DNA from: Caulobacter segnis
Lineage (GTDB): Bacteria > Pseudomonadota > Alphaproteobacteria > Caulobacterales > Caulobacteraceae
Assembly (NCBI RefSeq): GCF_029543125.1
Contig: NZ_JARQWW010000008.1
Coordinates: forward strand, 22,726-86,725
Reading direction: 5' to 3'
DNA: 64,000 bases
Every line of letters starts with the position of its first letter. Positions within the stretch are counted from its first letter, which is position 1. Both the position numbers and the translations under genes were made by a program. The notes beneath the pieces were generated by a model. It did not search any database. It was not told the DNA's origin and saw nothing but the letters and a program-made list of their open reading frames with translations. Positions 54,548 to 63,752 of this stretch are shown piece after piece.

Positions 54548-55648
54548 ATGGCCCTGAAAGTCGCCATCGTCGGCCTGCCCAACGTAGGCAAGTCGACCCT
54601 GTTCAACGCCCTGACCCAGACCGCTTCGGCCCAGGCGGCGAACTATCCCTTCTGCACCATCGAGCCGAACACCGGCGACGTGGCGGTGCCGGAACCGCGC
54701 CTGGACGCCCTGGCCAAGATCGCCGGCTCCAAGGAGATCATCCCGGCCCGTATCACCTTCGTCGACATCGCCGGCCTGGTGCGCGGCGCGTCCAAGGGCG
54801 AAGGCCTGGGCAACCAGTTCCTGGCCAACATCCGCGACTGCGACGCCGTGGCCTTCGTGGCCCGTTGCTTCGAGGATGACGACATCACCCACGTCGAGGG
54901 CCGCATCGACCCGCTCAGCGATCTCGAGATCATCGAGATGGAGCTGATGCTCGCCGACCTGGAAAGCCTGGAGAAGCGCCTGCCGGCCATCGAGAAGAAG
55001 GCTAAGTCGGGCGGCGACAAGGAAGCCGCCAACACCCTGCGCCTGATCAACTTGGCCCTGGCTCAGCTGCGTGAAGGCCGTCCGGCTCGCGCCGCCAGCG
55101 TGGACAAGGAAGACGAGAAGGCCTGGCACATGCTGCAGCTGCTGACCTCTCTGCCGGCGCTCTACGTCTGCAACGTCGATGAAGGCTCGGCCGACAAGGG
55201 CAACAAGTTCTCCGACCTGGTCGCCGAGCGCGCCGCCAAGGACAAGGCCAAGTCCGTGGTGATTTCCGCCCAGATCGAGAGCGAGATCGCGATGCTCGAC
55301 GCCGCCGAGCGGGCCGAGTTCCTGGAGACCCTGGGCCTCGAAGAGCCCGGCCTGAACCGCCTGATCCGCGAGGCCTACAACCTGCTGGGCCTGCAGACCT
55401 ATTTCACGGTCGGCCCCAAGGAAGCCCGCGCCTGGACGATCCATGTTGGCGACACCGGCCCGCAAGCCGCCGGCGTGATCCACACCGATTTCGAGAAAGG
55501 CTACATCCGTGCCGAAACCATCGCCTTCGACGACTTCGTCAAGCTCGGCGGTGAAGCCGGCGCCAAAGAAGCCGGCAAGATGCGTTCGGAAGGCAAGGAG
55601 TACGTCGTCAAGGACGGCGACGTGATGCACTTCCGCTTCAACGTCTAG
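54548..55648 (+). CDS. ychF: Obg-family ATPase YchF
   Basis: 366 residues. The P-loop GLPNVGKST is at 8-16, followed by DIAGLVRGASKGEGLGN and a C-terminal TGS-like domain (ARAWTIHVGDTGPQAAGVIH). YchF/OLA1 prefers ATP to GTP and affects translation and the oxidative-stress response. The start ATG 54548 is fixed by the conserved MALKVAIVGLPN. It heads an operon reaching phoR: gaps to the next genes are 23, 4 and 2 bases. Confidence 0.96.
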   Translation: MALKVAIVGLPNVGKSTLFNALTQTASAQAANYPFCTIEPNTGDVAVPEPRLDALAKIAGSKEIIPARITFVDIAGLVRGASKGEGLGNQFLANIRDCDAVAFVARCFEDDDITHVEGRIDPLSDLEIIEMELMLADLESLEKRLPAIEKKAKSGGDKEAANTLRLINLALAQLREGRPARAASVDKEDEKAWHMLQLLTSLPALYVCNVDEGSADKGNKFSDLVAERAAKDKAKSVVISAQIESEIAMLDAAERAEFLETLGLEEPGLNRLIREAYNLLGLQTYFTVGPKEARAWTIHVGDTGPQAAGVIHTDFEKGYIRAETIAFDDFVKLGGEAGAKEAGKMRSEGKEYVVKDGDVMHFRFNV

Positions 55649-55671
55649 GATCACTCCTCGCAGGAGACATC

Positions 55672-56346
55672 ATGCAGACCATCACCCTGAAGAGCCCGCG
55701 CGACGGGTTCGAGTTCACCGCCCTCCAGGCCCTTCCCGAGGGCGAGGCGATCGGCGGGGTGGTGGTTTTGCAGGAGATTTTCGGCCTCGACGCCTACATC
55801 CATGTGGACGTCGAGCGCTGGGTCCAGGCCGGGTACGAGGTCATCGCCCCCGCCCTGTTCGACCGGTACGAACCGAACTTCGTGGCGGAGCATGACCCCG
55901 AAGGCTTCGCCCGAGGCCGCAACCACGCCCTGTCCCATCCGCTGGGCACGGCGCTTTCCGACGTCCAGGCCTGCATCGACGAGATGCGTCCACGCGGTCC
56001 GGTCTTCGTGGTCGGCTACTGCTACGGCGGATCGCTGGCCTGGCTGGCGGCAGGGCGCTGCAAGGGCCTGTCGGCGGCGGCCAGCTACTACGGCAGCCTG
56101 GTGGCCGAGAACGCGGACATCGACCTGAACTGCCCGGTCATCGTCCACCTGGGCCGCAAGGACGACTACATTCCCGCCGACGCGGTGAAGGCGACGATCC
56201 AGACCCATCACCCTGACGTGCCGGTGCATGTCTGGGACAAGTCCGGCCACGGCTTCAACAATGACGGCCGTCCGGATTCGGACCCGCACGACGCGGCCGA
56301 GGCGCGGCGTCTGACCCGCGAACTCTTCGCCGCCAACGCCGCTTGA
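55672..56346 (+). CDS. Dienelactone hydrolase family protein (first copy)
   Basis: 224 residues. The nucleophile Cys is in VVGYCYGGSLAW, the acid in HLGRKDDYIPAD, and the His in KSGHGFNNDG. The family opens chlorocatechol-derived lactones or hydrolyses related esters, and a phosphonate link is not evident. It is 23 bases after ychF, with aggaga as ribosome binding site. Confidence 0.9.
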   Translation: MQTITLKSPRDGFEFTALQALPEGEAIGGVVVLQEIFGLDAYIHVDVERWVQAGYEVIAPALFDRYEPNFVAEHDPEGFARGRNHALSHPLGTALSDVQACIDEMRPRGPVFVVGYCYGGSLAWLAAGRCKGLSAAASYYGSLVAENADIDLNCPVIVHLGRKDDYIPADAVKATIQTHHPDVPVHVWDKSGHGFNNDGRPDSDPHDAAEARRLTRELFAANAA

Positions 56347-56350
56347 TCCC

Positions 56351-57028
56351 ATGAGCGACGTGATCCAGCTCACCAACGCCGCCGACGGGCATGTGCTCGA
56401 CGCCTTCCATGCCGCGCCGACCGATGCGCGGCGCGGCGGGCTGATCCTGCTTCACGCCATCTGGGGCGTGACCCCGCATCTGCGCGACCTGGCCCAGTCC
56501 TATGCCGACCAGGGTTATGAGGTGCTGGTCCCGAGCCTGCTTGATCGTTTCGAGCGCGGCTTTCCCGAGGTCGACATTGACCCCGCCGCCCGCAAGCGGA
56601 AGATGGACTTCGGCGTCCGCACCGACTGGCCCCGGACGGCAGGCGACATTCAGGCGGCCATCGACTGGCTGAAGCAGCCGGTCTTCGTCATGGGCTTCTG
56701 CTGGGGCGGCACGGCGTCCTGGGTCGCGGCGGCGCGCTGCGAAGGCATCACCGCCGTGTCCGCCTTCTATGGCCACCAGATCGTCGAGCACCTGGACGAG
56801 GCGCCCCAGGTTCCCTTGATCCTGCACCTGGGCAAGCGCGACGAACTGATCCCGCCGGCCCTGTCGGACCGCATCGTCGCCGCCTTCCCCGACCTTCCTG
56901 TCTATTTTTATGACGCCGGTCACGCGTTTGTCGCACCCGCCGAATACGTGGACGACGCTGCCCAGCTTGCGCGCCTGCGAAGCCTGCAGCTGTTCCACCG
57001 CGCCGCCGGCGCGAAAGGCGAGGTCTGA
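56351..57028 (+). CDS. Dienelactone hydrolase family protein (second copy)
   Basis: 225 residues, clearly related to the previous gene and probably a tandem duplicate that has diverged. The catalytic Cys is in FVMGFCWGGTASW, the acid in HLGKRDELIPPA, and the His in YDAGHAFVAP. Four bases separate it from its twin and two from phoR. Its presence directly before phoR may be chance operon sharing. Confidence 0.88.
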   Translation: MSDVIQLTNAADGHVLDAFHAAPTDARRGGLILLHAIWGVTPHLRDLAQSYADQGYEVLVPSLLDRFERGFPEVDIDPAARKRKMDFGVRTDWPRTAGDIQAAIDWLKQPVFVMGFCWGGTASWVAAARCEGITAVSAFYGHQIVEHLDEAPQVPLILHLGKRDELIPPALSDRIVAAFPDLPVYFYDAGHAFVAPAEYVDDAAQLARLRSLQLFHRAAGAKGEV

Positions 57029-57030
57029 AC

Positions 57031-58152
57031 ATGCCCCAGGCGCCCGACGCCGACGAAATCGTCGAACGCCTTCCCGATCCGGTCATGGTTGTCGCCGCCG
57101 GCGCCCTGACCGACCCGTCCGACCGGACGATCACCTTCGCCAACGCCGCCGCCCAGACCCTGCTGCGCATTCCTGCCGAGGGCGCGCCGCTGGTGTCGGT
57201 GCTGCGCCATCCCCGCCTGCTGGAGGCGGTGGACCAGGGCCTGAGCGACGGCGGGGCCGAGGCCGACTACGAAACCTACGGCGCCCAGCCGCGCTGGTGG
57301 CGCGCGCTGGTCCGCCCCCTGCCCGACACCGCCAGCGGCGTCCGCCAGGTCCTGCTAATTCTGCGCGACGAGACCGACGCCCGCCGCAACGAGCGGATGC
57401 GAGCCGACTTCCTGGCCAACGCCAGCCACGAACTGCGCACGCCGCTGGCCTCCCTGGCCGGCTTCGTCGAGACCCTGCAGGGCCACGCCAAGGACGACCC
57501 GGCCGCCCGCGACCGTTTCCTCGGCATCATGGCCGCGCAGGCGGGACGCATGGCGCGCCTGATCGACGACCTGCTGTCGCTGAGCCGCATCGAGCTGAAC
57601 GAGCACATCCCCCCGTCCGGCGAGGTGGACGTCAAATCCGCAATCCATGACGTGATGAGCGCCAGCGGCCCCATGCACGCCCAGCGCGGCGTCCGCATCG
57701 CGCCCAACATCCCCGTCTCCTCGCCGCTGGTTCTCGGCGATCGCGACCAGGTGGTGCAGGTGCTGCAGAACCTGATCGACAACGCGGCCAAATACTCCCC
57801 CGACGGCGGCGAGGTCCGGGTCGACGTGGTGGAGGCTCCCGCCGGCGCGGCGGCCACGCCGTCACGTCCCGGCGCGGCCCGCCTGTCCCTGCTGACGCCG
57901 GATGCGGCGGATGGCCGCTACGTGGTCATCCGGGTGTCCGACGACGGCCCCGGCATCGCCCGCCAGAACCTGCCCCGACTGTCGGAGCGCTTCTATCGGG
58001 TGGAAGGTCAGAAGAGCGGCGAGCGCCTGGGAACAGGCCTCGGCCTCGCCATCGTCAAGCATATCGTCAACCGCCATCGCGGCGGCTTGGTGGTCGAAAG
58101 CGCGGAAGGCCAGGGAACCACGTTCACGGCCTATTTTCCTGTCACACACTAG
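57031..58152 (+). CDS. phoR: Phosphate-regulon sensor histidine kinase, soluble form
   Basis: 373 residues. A PAS domain (DPVMVVAAGALTDPSDRTIT...) precedes the H-box ASHELRTPLASLAGF (His near 134), then the N-box LIDNAAKYSPDGG and G-box VSDDGPGIARQNL. The layout is PhoR without the usual N-terminal membrane helices or CNPDx linker. It starts two bases after the second hydrolase, so no longer upstream version is possible. The adjacent phoU1-phoB unit supports the PhoR assignment. It would act in the cytoplasm, presumably reading PhoU/Pst. Confidence 0.88.
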   Translation: MPQAPDADEIVERLPDPVMVVAAGALTDPSDRTITFANAAAQTLLRIPAEGAPLVSVLRHPRLLEAVDQGLSDGGAEADYETYGAQPRWWRALVRPLPDTASGVRQVLLILRDETDARRNERMRADFLANASHELRTPLASLAGFVETLQGHAKDDPAARDRFLGIMAAQAGRMARLIDDLLSLSRIELNEHIPPSGEVDVKSAIHDVMSASGPMHAQRGVRIAPNIPVSSPLVLGDRDQVVQVLQNLIDNAAKYSPDGGEVRVDVVEAPAGAAATPSRPGAARLSLLTPDAADGRYVVIRVSDDGPGIARQNLPRLSERFYRVEGQKSGERLGTGLGLAIVKHIVNRHRGGLVVESAEGQGTTFTAYFPVTH

Positions 58153-58158
58153 CGCTCA

Positions 58159-58176
58159 CCGTCGCAAAACTGTCAT
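58159..58176 (+). promoter_or_regulatory. Pho box upstream of phoU1-phoB
   Basis: CCGTCGCaaaaCTGTCAT matches 15 of 18 bases of the E. coli Pho box CTGTCATAAAACTGTCAT. The two 7-bp units are 11 bp apart. A -10-like tattag lies at 58188-58193, then GTG 58218 starts phoU1. Direct PhoB activation of phoU1-phoB is likely. Confidence 0.75.
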
Positions 58177-58217
58177 GTGCGGCCGCTATTAGATGACACT
58201 GTGCTCGGAGACCGCCC

Positions 58218-58919
58218 GTGGACGCATCCTGCGCCGACGAACTTCGCCAACTCGCTGCTGAAGTGACCCGAATGGGCGGCCTTGCCGAAGCCCAGGTTGC
58301 TGATGCTGTCGATTGTCTGGCCAAGCGTGATACGGGCGCCGCCCGCGCGTTGATCGAGCGAGACGTGCGCCTCGACGCCATGCAGGCCGACATCGAGCGC
58401 CGTGCCATCGCCCTCATCGCTTCTTATGGCCCCAGCGGCGTGGATCTGCGCCGCGCGGTTTCGGCCATGAAGCTGGCCATGAATCTGGAGCGCTGCGGCG
58501 ACCTGGCGCGCAACATCGCCAAGCGCAGCCTGGTCCTGGCCGACGCCGATCCGACCAGCATCATGCGCGCCATCGAGCGCATGGGCCGCCTGGTCTCCTC
58601 CCGCCTCAATGAGGTGGTCGACGCCTACGCCGTCACCGACTTCGACCGCGCGCTCGGCGTGTGGCGTCGGGACGAGGAAGTGGACGACCACTACGAAAGC
58701 CTGTTCCGCGAGCTTCTGGAGCTGATGCGCCAGGATTCGGCGACCGTTCAGACGGGCGCCCACCTGCTGTTCATCGCGAAGAACCTCGAACGGATCGGCG
58801 ACCACGCCACCAACATCGCCGAGATCATCCACTTCGAGATCACCGGCGAAGAACTGACCGCTGAGCGTCCCAAGTGGAGCTCGCTCGATACACCGTCCAC
58901 AGAGGATATGGCGCTGTGA
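58218..58919 (+). CDS. phoU: Phosphate signalling protein PhoU, first copy
   Basis: 233 residues, twice the three-helix PhoU repeat. Metal-binding motifs are MNLERCGDLARNI and AKNLERIGDHATNI, each with the usual E-x-x-GD. PhoU links the Pst transporter to PhoR and keeps the regulon off in high phosphate. A second phoU follows pstB at 63075. This copy is preceded by a Pho box and its stop overlaps phoB (GTGA), so it is co-transcribed with phoB. The start is GTG 58218. Confidence 0.9.
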   Translation: MDASCADELRQLAAEVTRMGGLAEAQVADAVDCLAKRDTGAARALIERDVRLDAMQADIERRAIALIASYGPSGVDLRRAVSAMKLAMNLERCGDLARNIAKRSLVLADADPTSIMRAIERMGRLVSSRLNEVVDAYAVTDFDRALGVWRRDEEVDDHYESLFRELLELMRQDSATVQTGAHLLFIAKNLERIGDHATNIAEIIHFEITGEELTAERPKWSSLDTPSTEDMAL

Positions 58920-59602
58920 AACCACACCTTCTCGTCGTCGAGGATGAGGACGCCCTGGCCGCCCTGCTTCAGTACAATCTGGAAAAGGAAGGCTATCGCG
59001 TCACCCACGCCGCCGATGGGGAGGACGCCATCCTGCGCATGGGCGAGGATACGCCCGATCTGGTCGTTCTCGACTGGATGCTGCCCAAGGTCTCGGGCAT
59101 CGAGGTCTGCCGCCGCCTTCGCGGCCGCGCCCAGACCCGCAACGTGCCGATCATCATGCTCACGGCCCGCAGCGAGGAGACGGACAAGGTCCGCGGCCTC
59201 GACACCGGCGCCGACGACTATCTGGTCAAGCCGTTCGGCATGACCGAGCTGACCGCCCGGGTCCGCGCCCTGCTGCGCCGCAGCCGCCCAGGCCTGACCG
59301 ATGACCAGCTGGCCCATGGGGATATCGTCATGGACCGCGTGGCCCACCGGGTTAAGCGCGGCGGCCGCGAGGTGAAACTTGGTCCGACGGAGTTCAAGCT
59401 GCTCGACTACTTCCTGCAGCATCCCGGCCGCGTTTTCAGCCGCGAGCGGCTGCTGGACGCCGTCTGGGGCCCGGACGTTTATATCGACCTGCGCACCGTC
59501 GACGTTCACGTCGGCCGCCTGCGCAAGGCGCTGAACGCCAACGCCGATGTGGATGCGATCCGCACGGTGCGCTCGGCGGGCTACGCCCTCGACCTGAGCT
59601 GA
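58916..59602 (+). CDS. phoB: Phosphate-regulon response regulator PhoB
   Basis: 228 residues. The receiver has the acidic pocket VVEDEDALAAL, phospho-acceptor Asp 53 in VVLDWMLPKVSG and Lys in YLVKPFGM. The winged helix includes VDVHVGRLRKALN. The start GTG 58916 overlaps the phoU stop, giving the standard 228-229-residue length; an ATG upstream would add 14 odd residues. It binds the two Pho boxes nearby. An intrinsic terminator ends the unit. Confidence 0.95.
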   Translation: MKPHLLVVEDEDALAALLQYNLEKEGYRVTHAADGEDAILRMGEDTPDLVVLDWMLPKVSGIEVCRRLRGRAQTRNVPIIMLTARSEETDKVRGLDTGADDYLVKPFGMTELTARVRALLRRSRPGLTDDQLAHGDIVMDRVAHRVKRGGREVKLGPTEFKLLDYFLQHPGRVFSRERLLDAVWGPDVYIDLRTVDVHVGRLRKALNANADVDAIRTVRSAGYALDLS

Positions 59603-59604
59603 TG

Positions 59605-59640
59605 AAAAACGCCGCGCCCCACCAGGAGCGCGGCGTTTCT
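59605..59640 (+). terminator. Terminator of phoB
   Basis: aaacgccgcgc (59607-59617) pairs with gcgcggcgttt (59628-59638), an 11-bp perfect stem with a ten-base loop, and a short t run. It is also usable for the convergent CBS gene. Confidence 0.75.
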
Positions 59641-59658
59641 CCATATTGCCGTCCGCCT

Positions 59659-60081
59659 CTAGTGGTCGGCGGGTGCGGACGAGATTTCGTCCAGGGTCGC
59701 GCCGACGACCTTCGCGCCGTAATCCTGGGCCACATCGCCCAGGGACAGGATGCCCGACAGACGGCCGGACTCGTTCAACACCACAAGGCGACGGACGCTG
59801 TGCGTGGCCATCTTGGCGGTGGCGTCCGCCAGGTTGTCGTCCTCGCGGCAGCTCTGGATCTCGGAGCTCATGACCTCGGACACCGGCCCTTCGAGGTCGC
59901 CGCCCTTGGCGACCAGGCGCACGACGATATCGCGGTCGGTGATGAGGCCGGCGACCTTGCCTTCCTCGACGACCGGCACGGCGCCGCTGTCGATCTCGGC
60001 CATCATGCGGGCGATCTCGCGGATCGAGGTGTTCGGTTTGGCGGTGACGACTTGAGCCGTCATGACTTCACTGACTTTCAC
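59659..60081 (-). CDS. Tandem CBS-domain protein
   Basis: 140 residues, two CBS domains back to back (MTAQVVTAKPNTSIREIARM...VPVVEEGKVAGLITDRDI, and the second with SVRRLVVLNESGRLSGILSL). CBS pairs sense AMP, ATP or other nucleotides. The likely start is GTG 60081, preceded by ggaga; ATG 60063 is in frame. It is divergent from the pst operon and convergent with phoB. No partner is encoded nearby, so its role in phosphate sensing is speculative. Confidence 0.85.
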   Translation of the reverse strand: MKVSEVMTAQVVTAKPNTSIREIARMMAEIDSGAVPVVEEGKVAGLITDRDIVVRLVAKGGDLEGPVSEVMSSEIQSCREDDNLADATAKMATHSVRRLVVLNESGRLSGILSLGDVAQDYGAKVVGATLDEISSAPADH

Positions 60082-60200
60082 GGCGGTTCTCCATGTTGGA
60101 GCTCTAGAAGCGTCCGCCTCCCATGAAATGTTCCGCTTCACCGCCGTGCGCCCATCCGCCGCGCGGCCTTCCAGCCGAGCTTTCAGGGGCGCGACGCGCA

Positions 60201-60240
60201 CTGTCACGAAACCATCATGAAACTCACATAGAACCGTCGC
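60201..60240 (+). promoter_or_regulatory. Pho box array upstream of pstC
   Basis: CTGTCACgaaaCCATCAT matches 14 of 18 bases of the Pho box. A third unit CTCACAT (60223-60229) and a weak fourth CCGTCGC (60234-60240) continue the same 11-bp period, giving three or four PhoB sites. The array lies 200 bases before pstC, leaving a long transcribed leader. Confidence 0.75.
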
Positions 60241-60303
60241 TGACCGACACTAAACGCCGCTGTCGAAGCAATCGAACCAGCGTCGAGGCGGCAGGAGACG
60301 GCG

Positions 60304-60366
60304 ATGAACCGACATTTCTTGGCCGCTTCCCGGGGGCTCCCGTCCCCCGCTCTCGCTTGCAACTGA
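60304..60366 (+). CDS. Possible 20-residue leader peptide of the pst operon
   Basis: ATG 60304 is preceded at five bases by aggaga (60293-60298), a better ribosome binding site than that of pstC. The frame is MNRHFLAASRGLPSPALACN, then TGA. It lies in the leader between the Pho box array and pstC and is embedded in alternative hairpins. No codon run for one amino acid is seen, so if real it may act by its stop position rather than by starvation for a given residue. Confidence 0.4.
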   Translation: MNRHFLAASRGLPSPALACN

Positions 60367-60415
60367 TCCTCCCCCGGAAGACCCTCGGTCGCGAACGTCC
60401 CAGACGTTCGCGACC
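60326..60415 (+). promoter_or_regulatory. Competing leader hairpins before pstC
   Basis: Stem A pairs cggggg (60331-60336) with cccccg (60344-60349). Stem B pairs cttcc-ggggg (60326-60336, one bulged C) with cccccggaag (60371-60380), ten base pairs, and excludes stem A. It spans the leader stop codon. Stem C is a perfect 12-bp hairpin ggtcgcgaacgt/acgttcgcgacc (60387-60398 with 60404-60415, loop cccag). Stem C ends just before the pstC ribosome binding site ggaaag (60424-60429) and is not followed by a strong U run. Confidence 0.5.
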
Positions 60416-60433
60416 ACCCCTTTGGAAAGCCTG

Positions 60434-61393
60434 ATGACCCTGACCGCAGACGCATCGCCGGGCCTGAAGCCGGCAAGGCCCAAGGGCGCCGGCTTCGATC
60501 CGATCTTCCAGGCCCTGTGCTTCGCCGCGGCGACGGCGCTGCTGGCGGCCCTAGGCGGGGTCATCATCACCTTGGCCATCGGCGGCTGGCCGGCGTTCCA
60601 GACCATGGGCCTGGGCTTCATCACCTCGTCCGAATGGAACCCGGTGACGGACGTCTATGGCGCCGCCGGGCCCCTGGTCGGGACCATCATCACCGCCGCC
60701 CTGGCGCTGGTCATCTCACTGCCTATCGCGTTTGGCGTGGCGATCTTCCTCGTGGAGCTCTGCCCCACCGTCCTGCGCCGTCCGATCGGCACGGCGGTCG
60801 AGCTGCTCGCCGGCATTCCGTCCATCGTCTACGGCATGTGGGGCCTGTTCGTCTTCGCCCCGTTCTTTTCGAAGCACGTTCAGGTGCCTCTAATGATGTC
60901 GGCCCCGGCCGGCTCGATCTGGGAAAAGCTGGTGGCCGGCATTCCCAACGGCACGGGCATCCTGGCCGCCGCCATCATCCTGGCGATCATGATCCTGCCA
61001 TTCATGGCCGCCATGCTGCGCGAGCTGCTGCTGACCGTCCCGCCGCAGGTGCGTGAGAGCGCCTACGGCCTGGGGGCGACCCGCCTGGAGGTGGTCTCCT
61101 CCGTCACCCTGCCCTATGTCCGCCGCGGCGCCATCGGCGCGGTGATGCTGGGCCTGGGCCGCGCGCTGGGCGAGACCATGGCCGTGACCTTCATCATCGG
61201 CAATTCGCACGGCTTCCCGAAATCGATCTTCGACAGCGGTTCGACCATCGCCTCGACCATCGCCAACGAGTTCACCGAGGCCACCAGCGTGGCGCACACC
61301 TCCTCGCTGCTGGCCCTGGGCCTCATGCTGTTCATCATCACCTTCGCGGTGCTGGGCCTGGCCCGCCTGCTGATCGGGCAGAGCAAGCACTGA
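60434..61393 (+). CDS. pstC: Phosphate ABC transporter permease PstC
   Basis: 319 residues from MTLTADASPGLKPARPKGAG; ggaaag precedes ATG 60434. Six or so membrane helices and the permease EAA-type loop (AYGLGATRLEVVSSVTLP) face PstB. The stop overlaps pstA by one base. Expression is expected from the Pho box array 200 bases upstream. The periplasmic phosphate-binding protein PstS is not encoded in the window. Confidence 0.93.
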   Translation: MTLTADASPGLKPARPKGAGFDPIFQALCFAAATALLAALGGVIITLAIGGWPAFQTMGLGFITSSEWNPVTDVYGAAGPLVGTIITAALALVISLPIAFGVAIFLVELCPTVLRRPIGTAVELLAGIPSIVYGMWGLFVFAPFFSKHVQVPLMMSAPAGSIWEKLVAGIPNGTGILAAAIILAIMILPFMAAMLRELLLTVPPQVRESAYGLGATRLEVVSSVTLPYVRRGAIGAVMLGLGRALGETMAVTFIIGNSHGFPKSIFDSGSTIASTIANEFTEATSVAHTSSLLALGLMLFIITFAVLGLARLLIGQSKH

Positions 61394-62234
61394 TGAAATC
61401 CGCACGCGCCGCCCAACGCCAGTTCGCCAACGCCCTCTTCTCGGCGGGCTGCTATCTGGTGACCTTCATCGCCTTGGCCTTCCTGGCCGCCATCCTGTGG
61501 TCCCTGCTGACCCAGGGCCTCGGCGGGCTGGACCTGGCGGTCTTCACCAGGGACACCCCCGCTCCCGGCTCCGCCGGCGGTCTGCGCAACGCCATCCTCG
61601 GCTCGCTGATGATGTGCGTGCTGGGCATGGCCGGCGCGCTCTTCATCGGCGTCCTGGCCGGCACCTGGCTGGCCGAGTACGCCGGCGACAGCAAGTACGG
61701 CGCGGTCGTCCGCTTCCTGAACGACGTGCTGCTGTCGGCGCCGTCGATCCTCATCGGCCTGTTCATCTACGGCATCCTGGTCGCGCCCTTCGGCGGCTTC
61801 TCCGGCTATGCCGGCGCGGCGGCCCTGGCGCTGCTGGCGGCTCCGGTCATCACCCGAGCGACCGAGGACGTTCTGCTGCTGCAGCCCGGCGCCCTGCGGG
61901 AGTCGGCGGTAGCCCTGGGCACGCCGCTGTGGCGCACCATCCTGTCGGTGCTGTGGCGCTCGGCCGGGGGCGGCATCCTGACCGGCGCCCTGCTGGCCTT
62001 CGCCCGCATCACCGGCGAGACCGCGCCCCTGCTGTTCACCGCCCTGAACAACCAGTTCTTCAGCCTCAACATGGGCAAGCCCACGGCCAGCCTGCCGGCC
62101 GTCATCTACCAGTACGCGCTCAGCGCCTATGACGACTGGCGCCGCCTCGCCTGGGCCGGCGCCCTGCTCATCGCCATCACCGTGCTGGCCGTCACCATCA
62201 TCGCGCGCATCGTCGCCAGGGAGCCCCGCCGCTC

Positions 62235-62238
<4 letters not shown>
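61393..62238 (+). CDS. pstA: Phosphate ABC transporter permease PstA
   Basis: 281 residues with six hydrophobic helices and the coupling loop [20 protein letters not shown]. It pairs with PstC to form the channel. It shares one base with the pstC stop, and its own stop overlaps pstB (ATGA), so translation is coupled along the operon. The start is ATG 61393. Confidence 0.93.
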
Positions 62239-63056
<818 letters not shown>

Positions 63057-63074
63057 ATCTCAGGAAGACCCGAC

Positions 63075-63752
63075 ATGGAACATACGGTCACGGCCTTCGA
63101 GAACGAGCTCACCGAACTGACCGACGGCGTCATCGCCCTCGGCGTGCTGGCGCAGTCGCAGCTGGATGACGCCCTGTCGTCGATCTTCCAGGGCGACGCC
63201 AAGCTGGCCCAGCGCGCCATCAAGCGCGACCCGGCCCTGGATACCCTTGCCATCGACATCGAGCGCAAGTCAGTCCGCATGATCGCCCTGCGCCAGCCCA
63301 TGGCCGACGACCTGCGCCGCCCGATCGCGGCCATGAAGATCGCCATGAACCTGGAGCGCTGCGGCGACCTGGCCAAGAACGTCGCCAAGCGGACCCTGAA
63401 GATCGGTCCCGCCGGCGCCGTCAGCTTCGCCGCACCGGTGGAACGCATGGGCCGCCTGGTCGCCGCCCGCCTGGGCGCAGTCCTAAACGCCTACGGCGCG
63501 CGCAACGTGACCCAGGCCGTAGACGTCTGGACCCAGGACGCCGAGATCGACGAGCACTACGAGCAGCTCTTCGCCGGCCTTCTGGCCCGCATGGCCGAGG
63601 ACCCTGAATCAATCACCGCCTGCACGCACCTGCTGTTCATCGCCAAGAACCTGGAGCGCATCGGCGATCACGCCACCAACATCGCCGAACTGATCCACTA
63701 CGAGATCACCGGCGTGGAGTTGGTCGAGGACCGTCCGAAGTTCGACGCCTAG
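63075..63752 (+). CDS. phoU: Phosphate signalling protein PhoU, second copy
   Basis: 225 residues with two PhoU repeats (MNLERCGDLAKNVAKR and FIAKNLERIGDHATNIAEL). It is the canonical operon position after pstB, so it is the more likely negative regulator. It is about as long as phoU1 and clearly homologous to it. The stop TAG at 63750-63752 coincides with the boundary to the insertion sequence, so the natural C-terminus may be altered. Confidence 0.92.
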   Translation: MEHTVTAFENELTELTDGVIALGVLAQSQLDDALSSIFQGDAKLAQRAIKRDPALDTLAIDIERKSVRMIALRQPMADDLRRPIAAMKIAMNLERCGDLAKNVAKRTLKIGPAGAVSFAAPVERMGRLVAARLGAVLNAYGARNVTQAVDVWTQDAEIDEHYEQLFAGLLARMAEDPESITACTHLLFIAKNLERIGDHATNIAELIHYEITGVELVEDRPKFDA

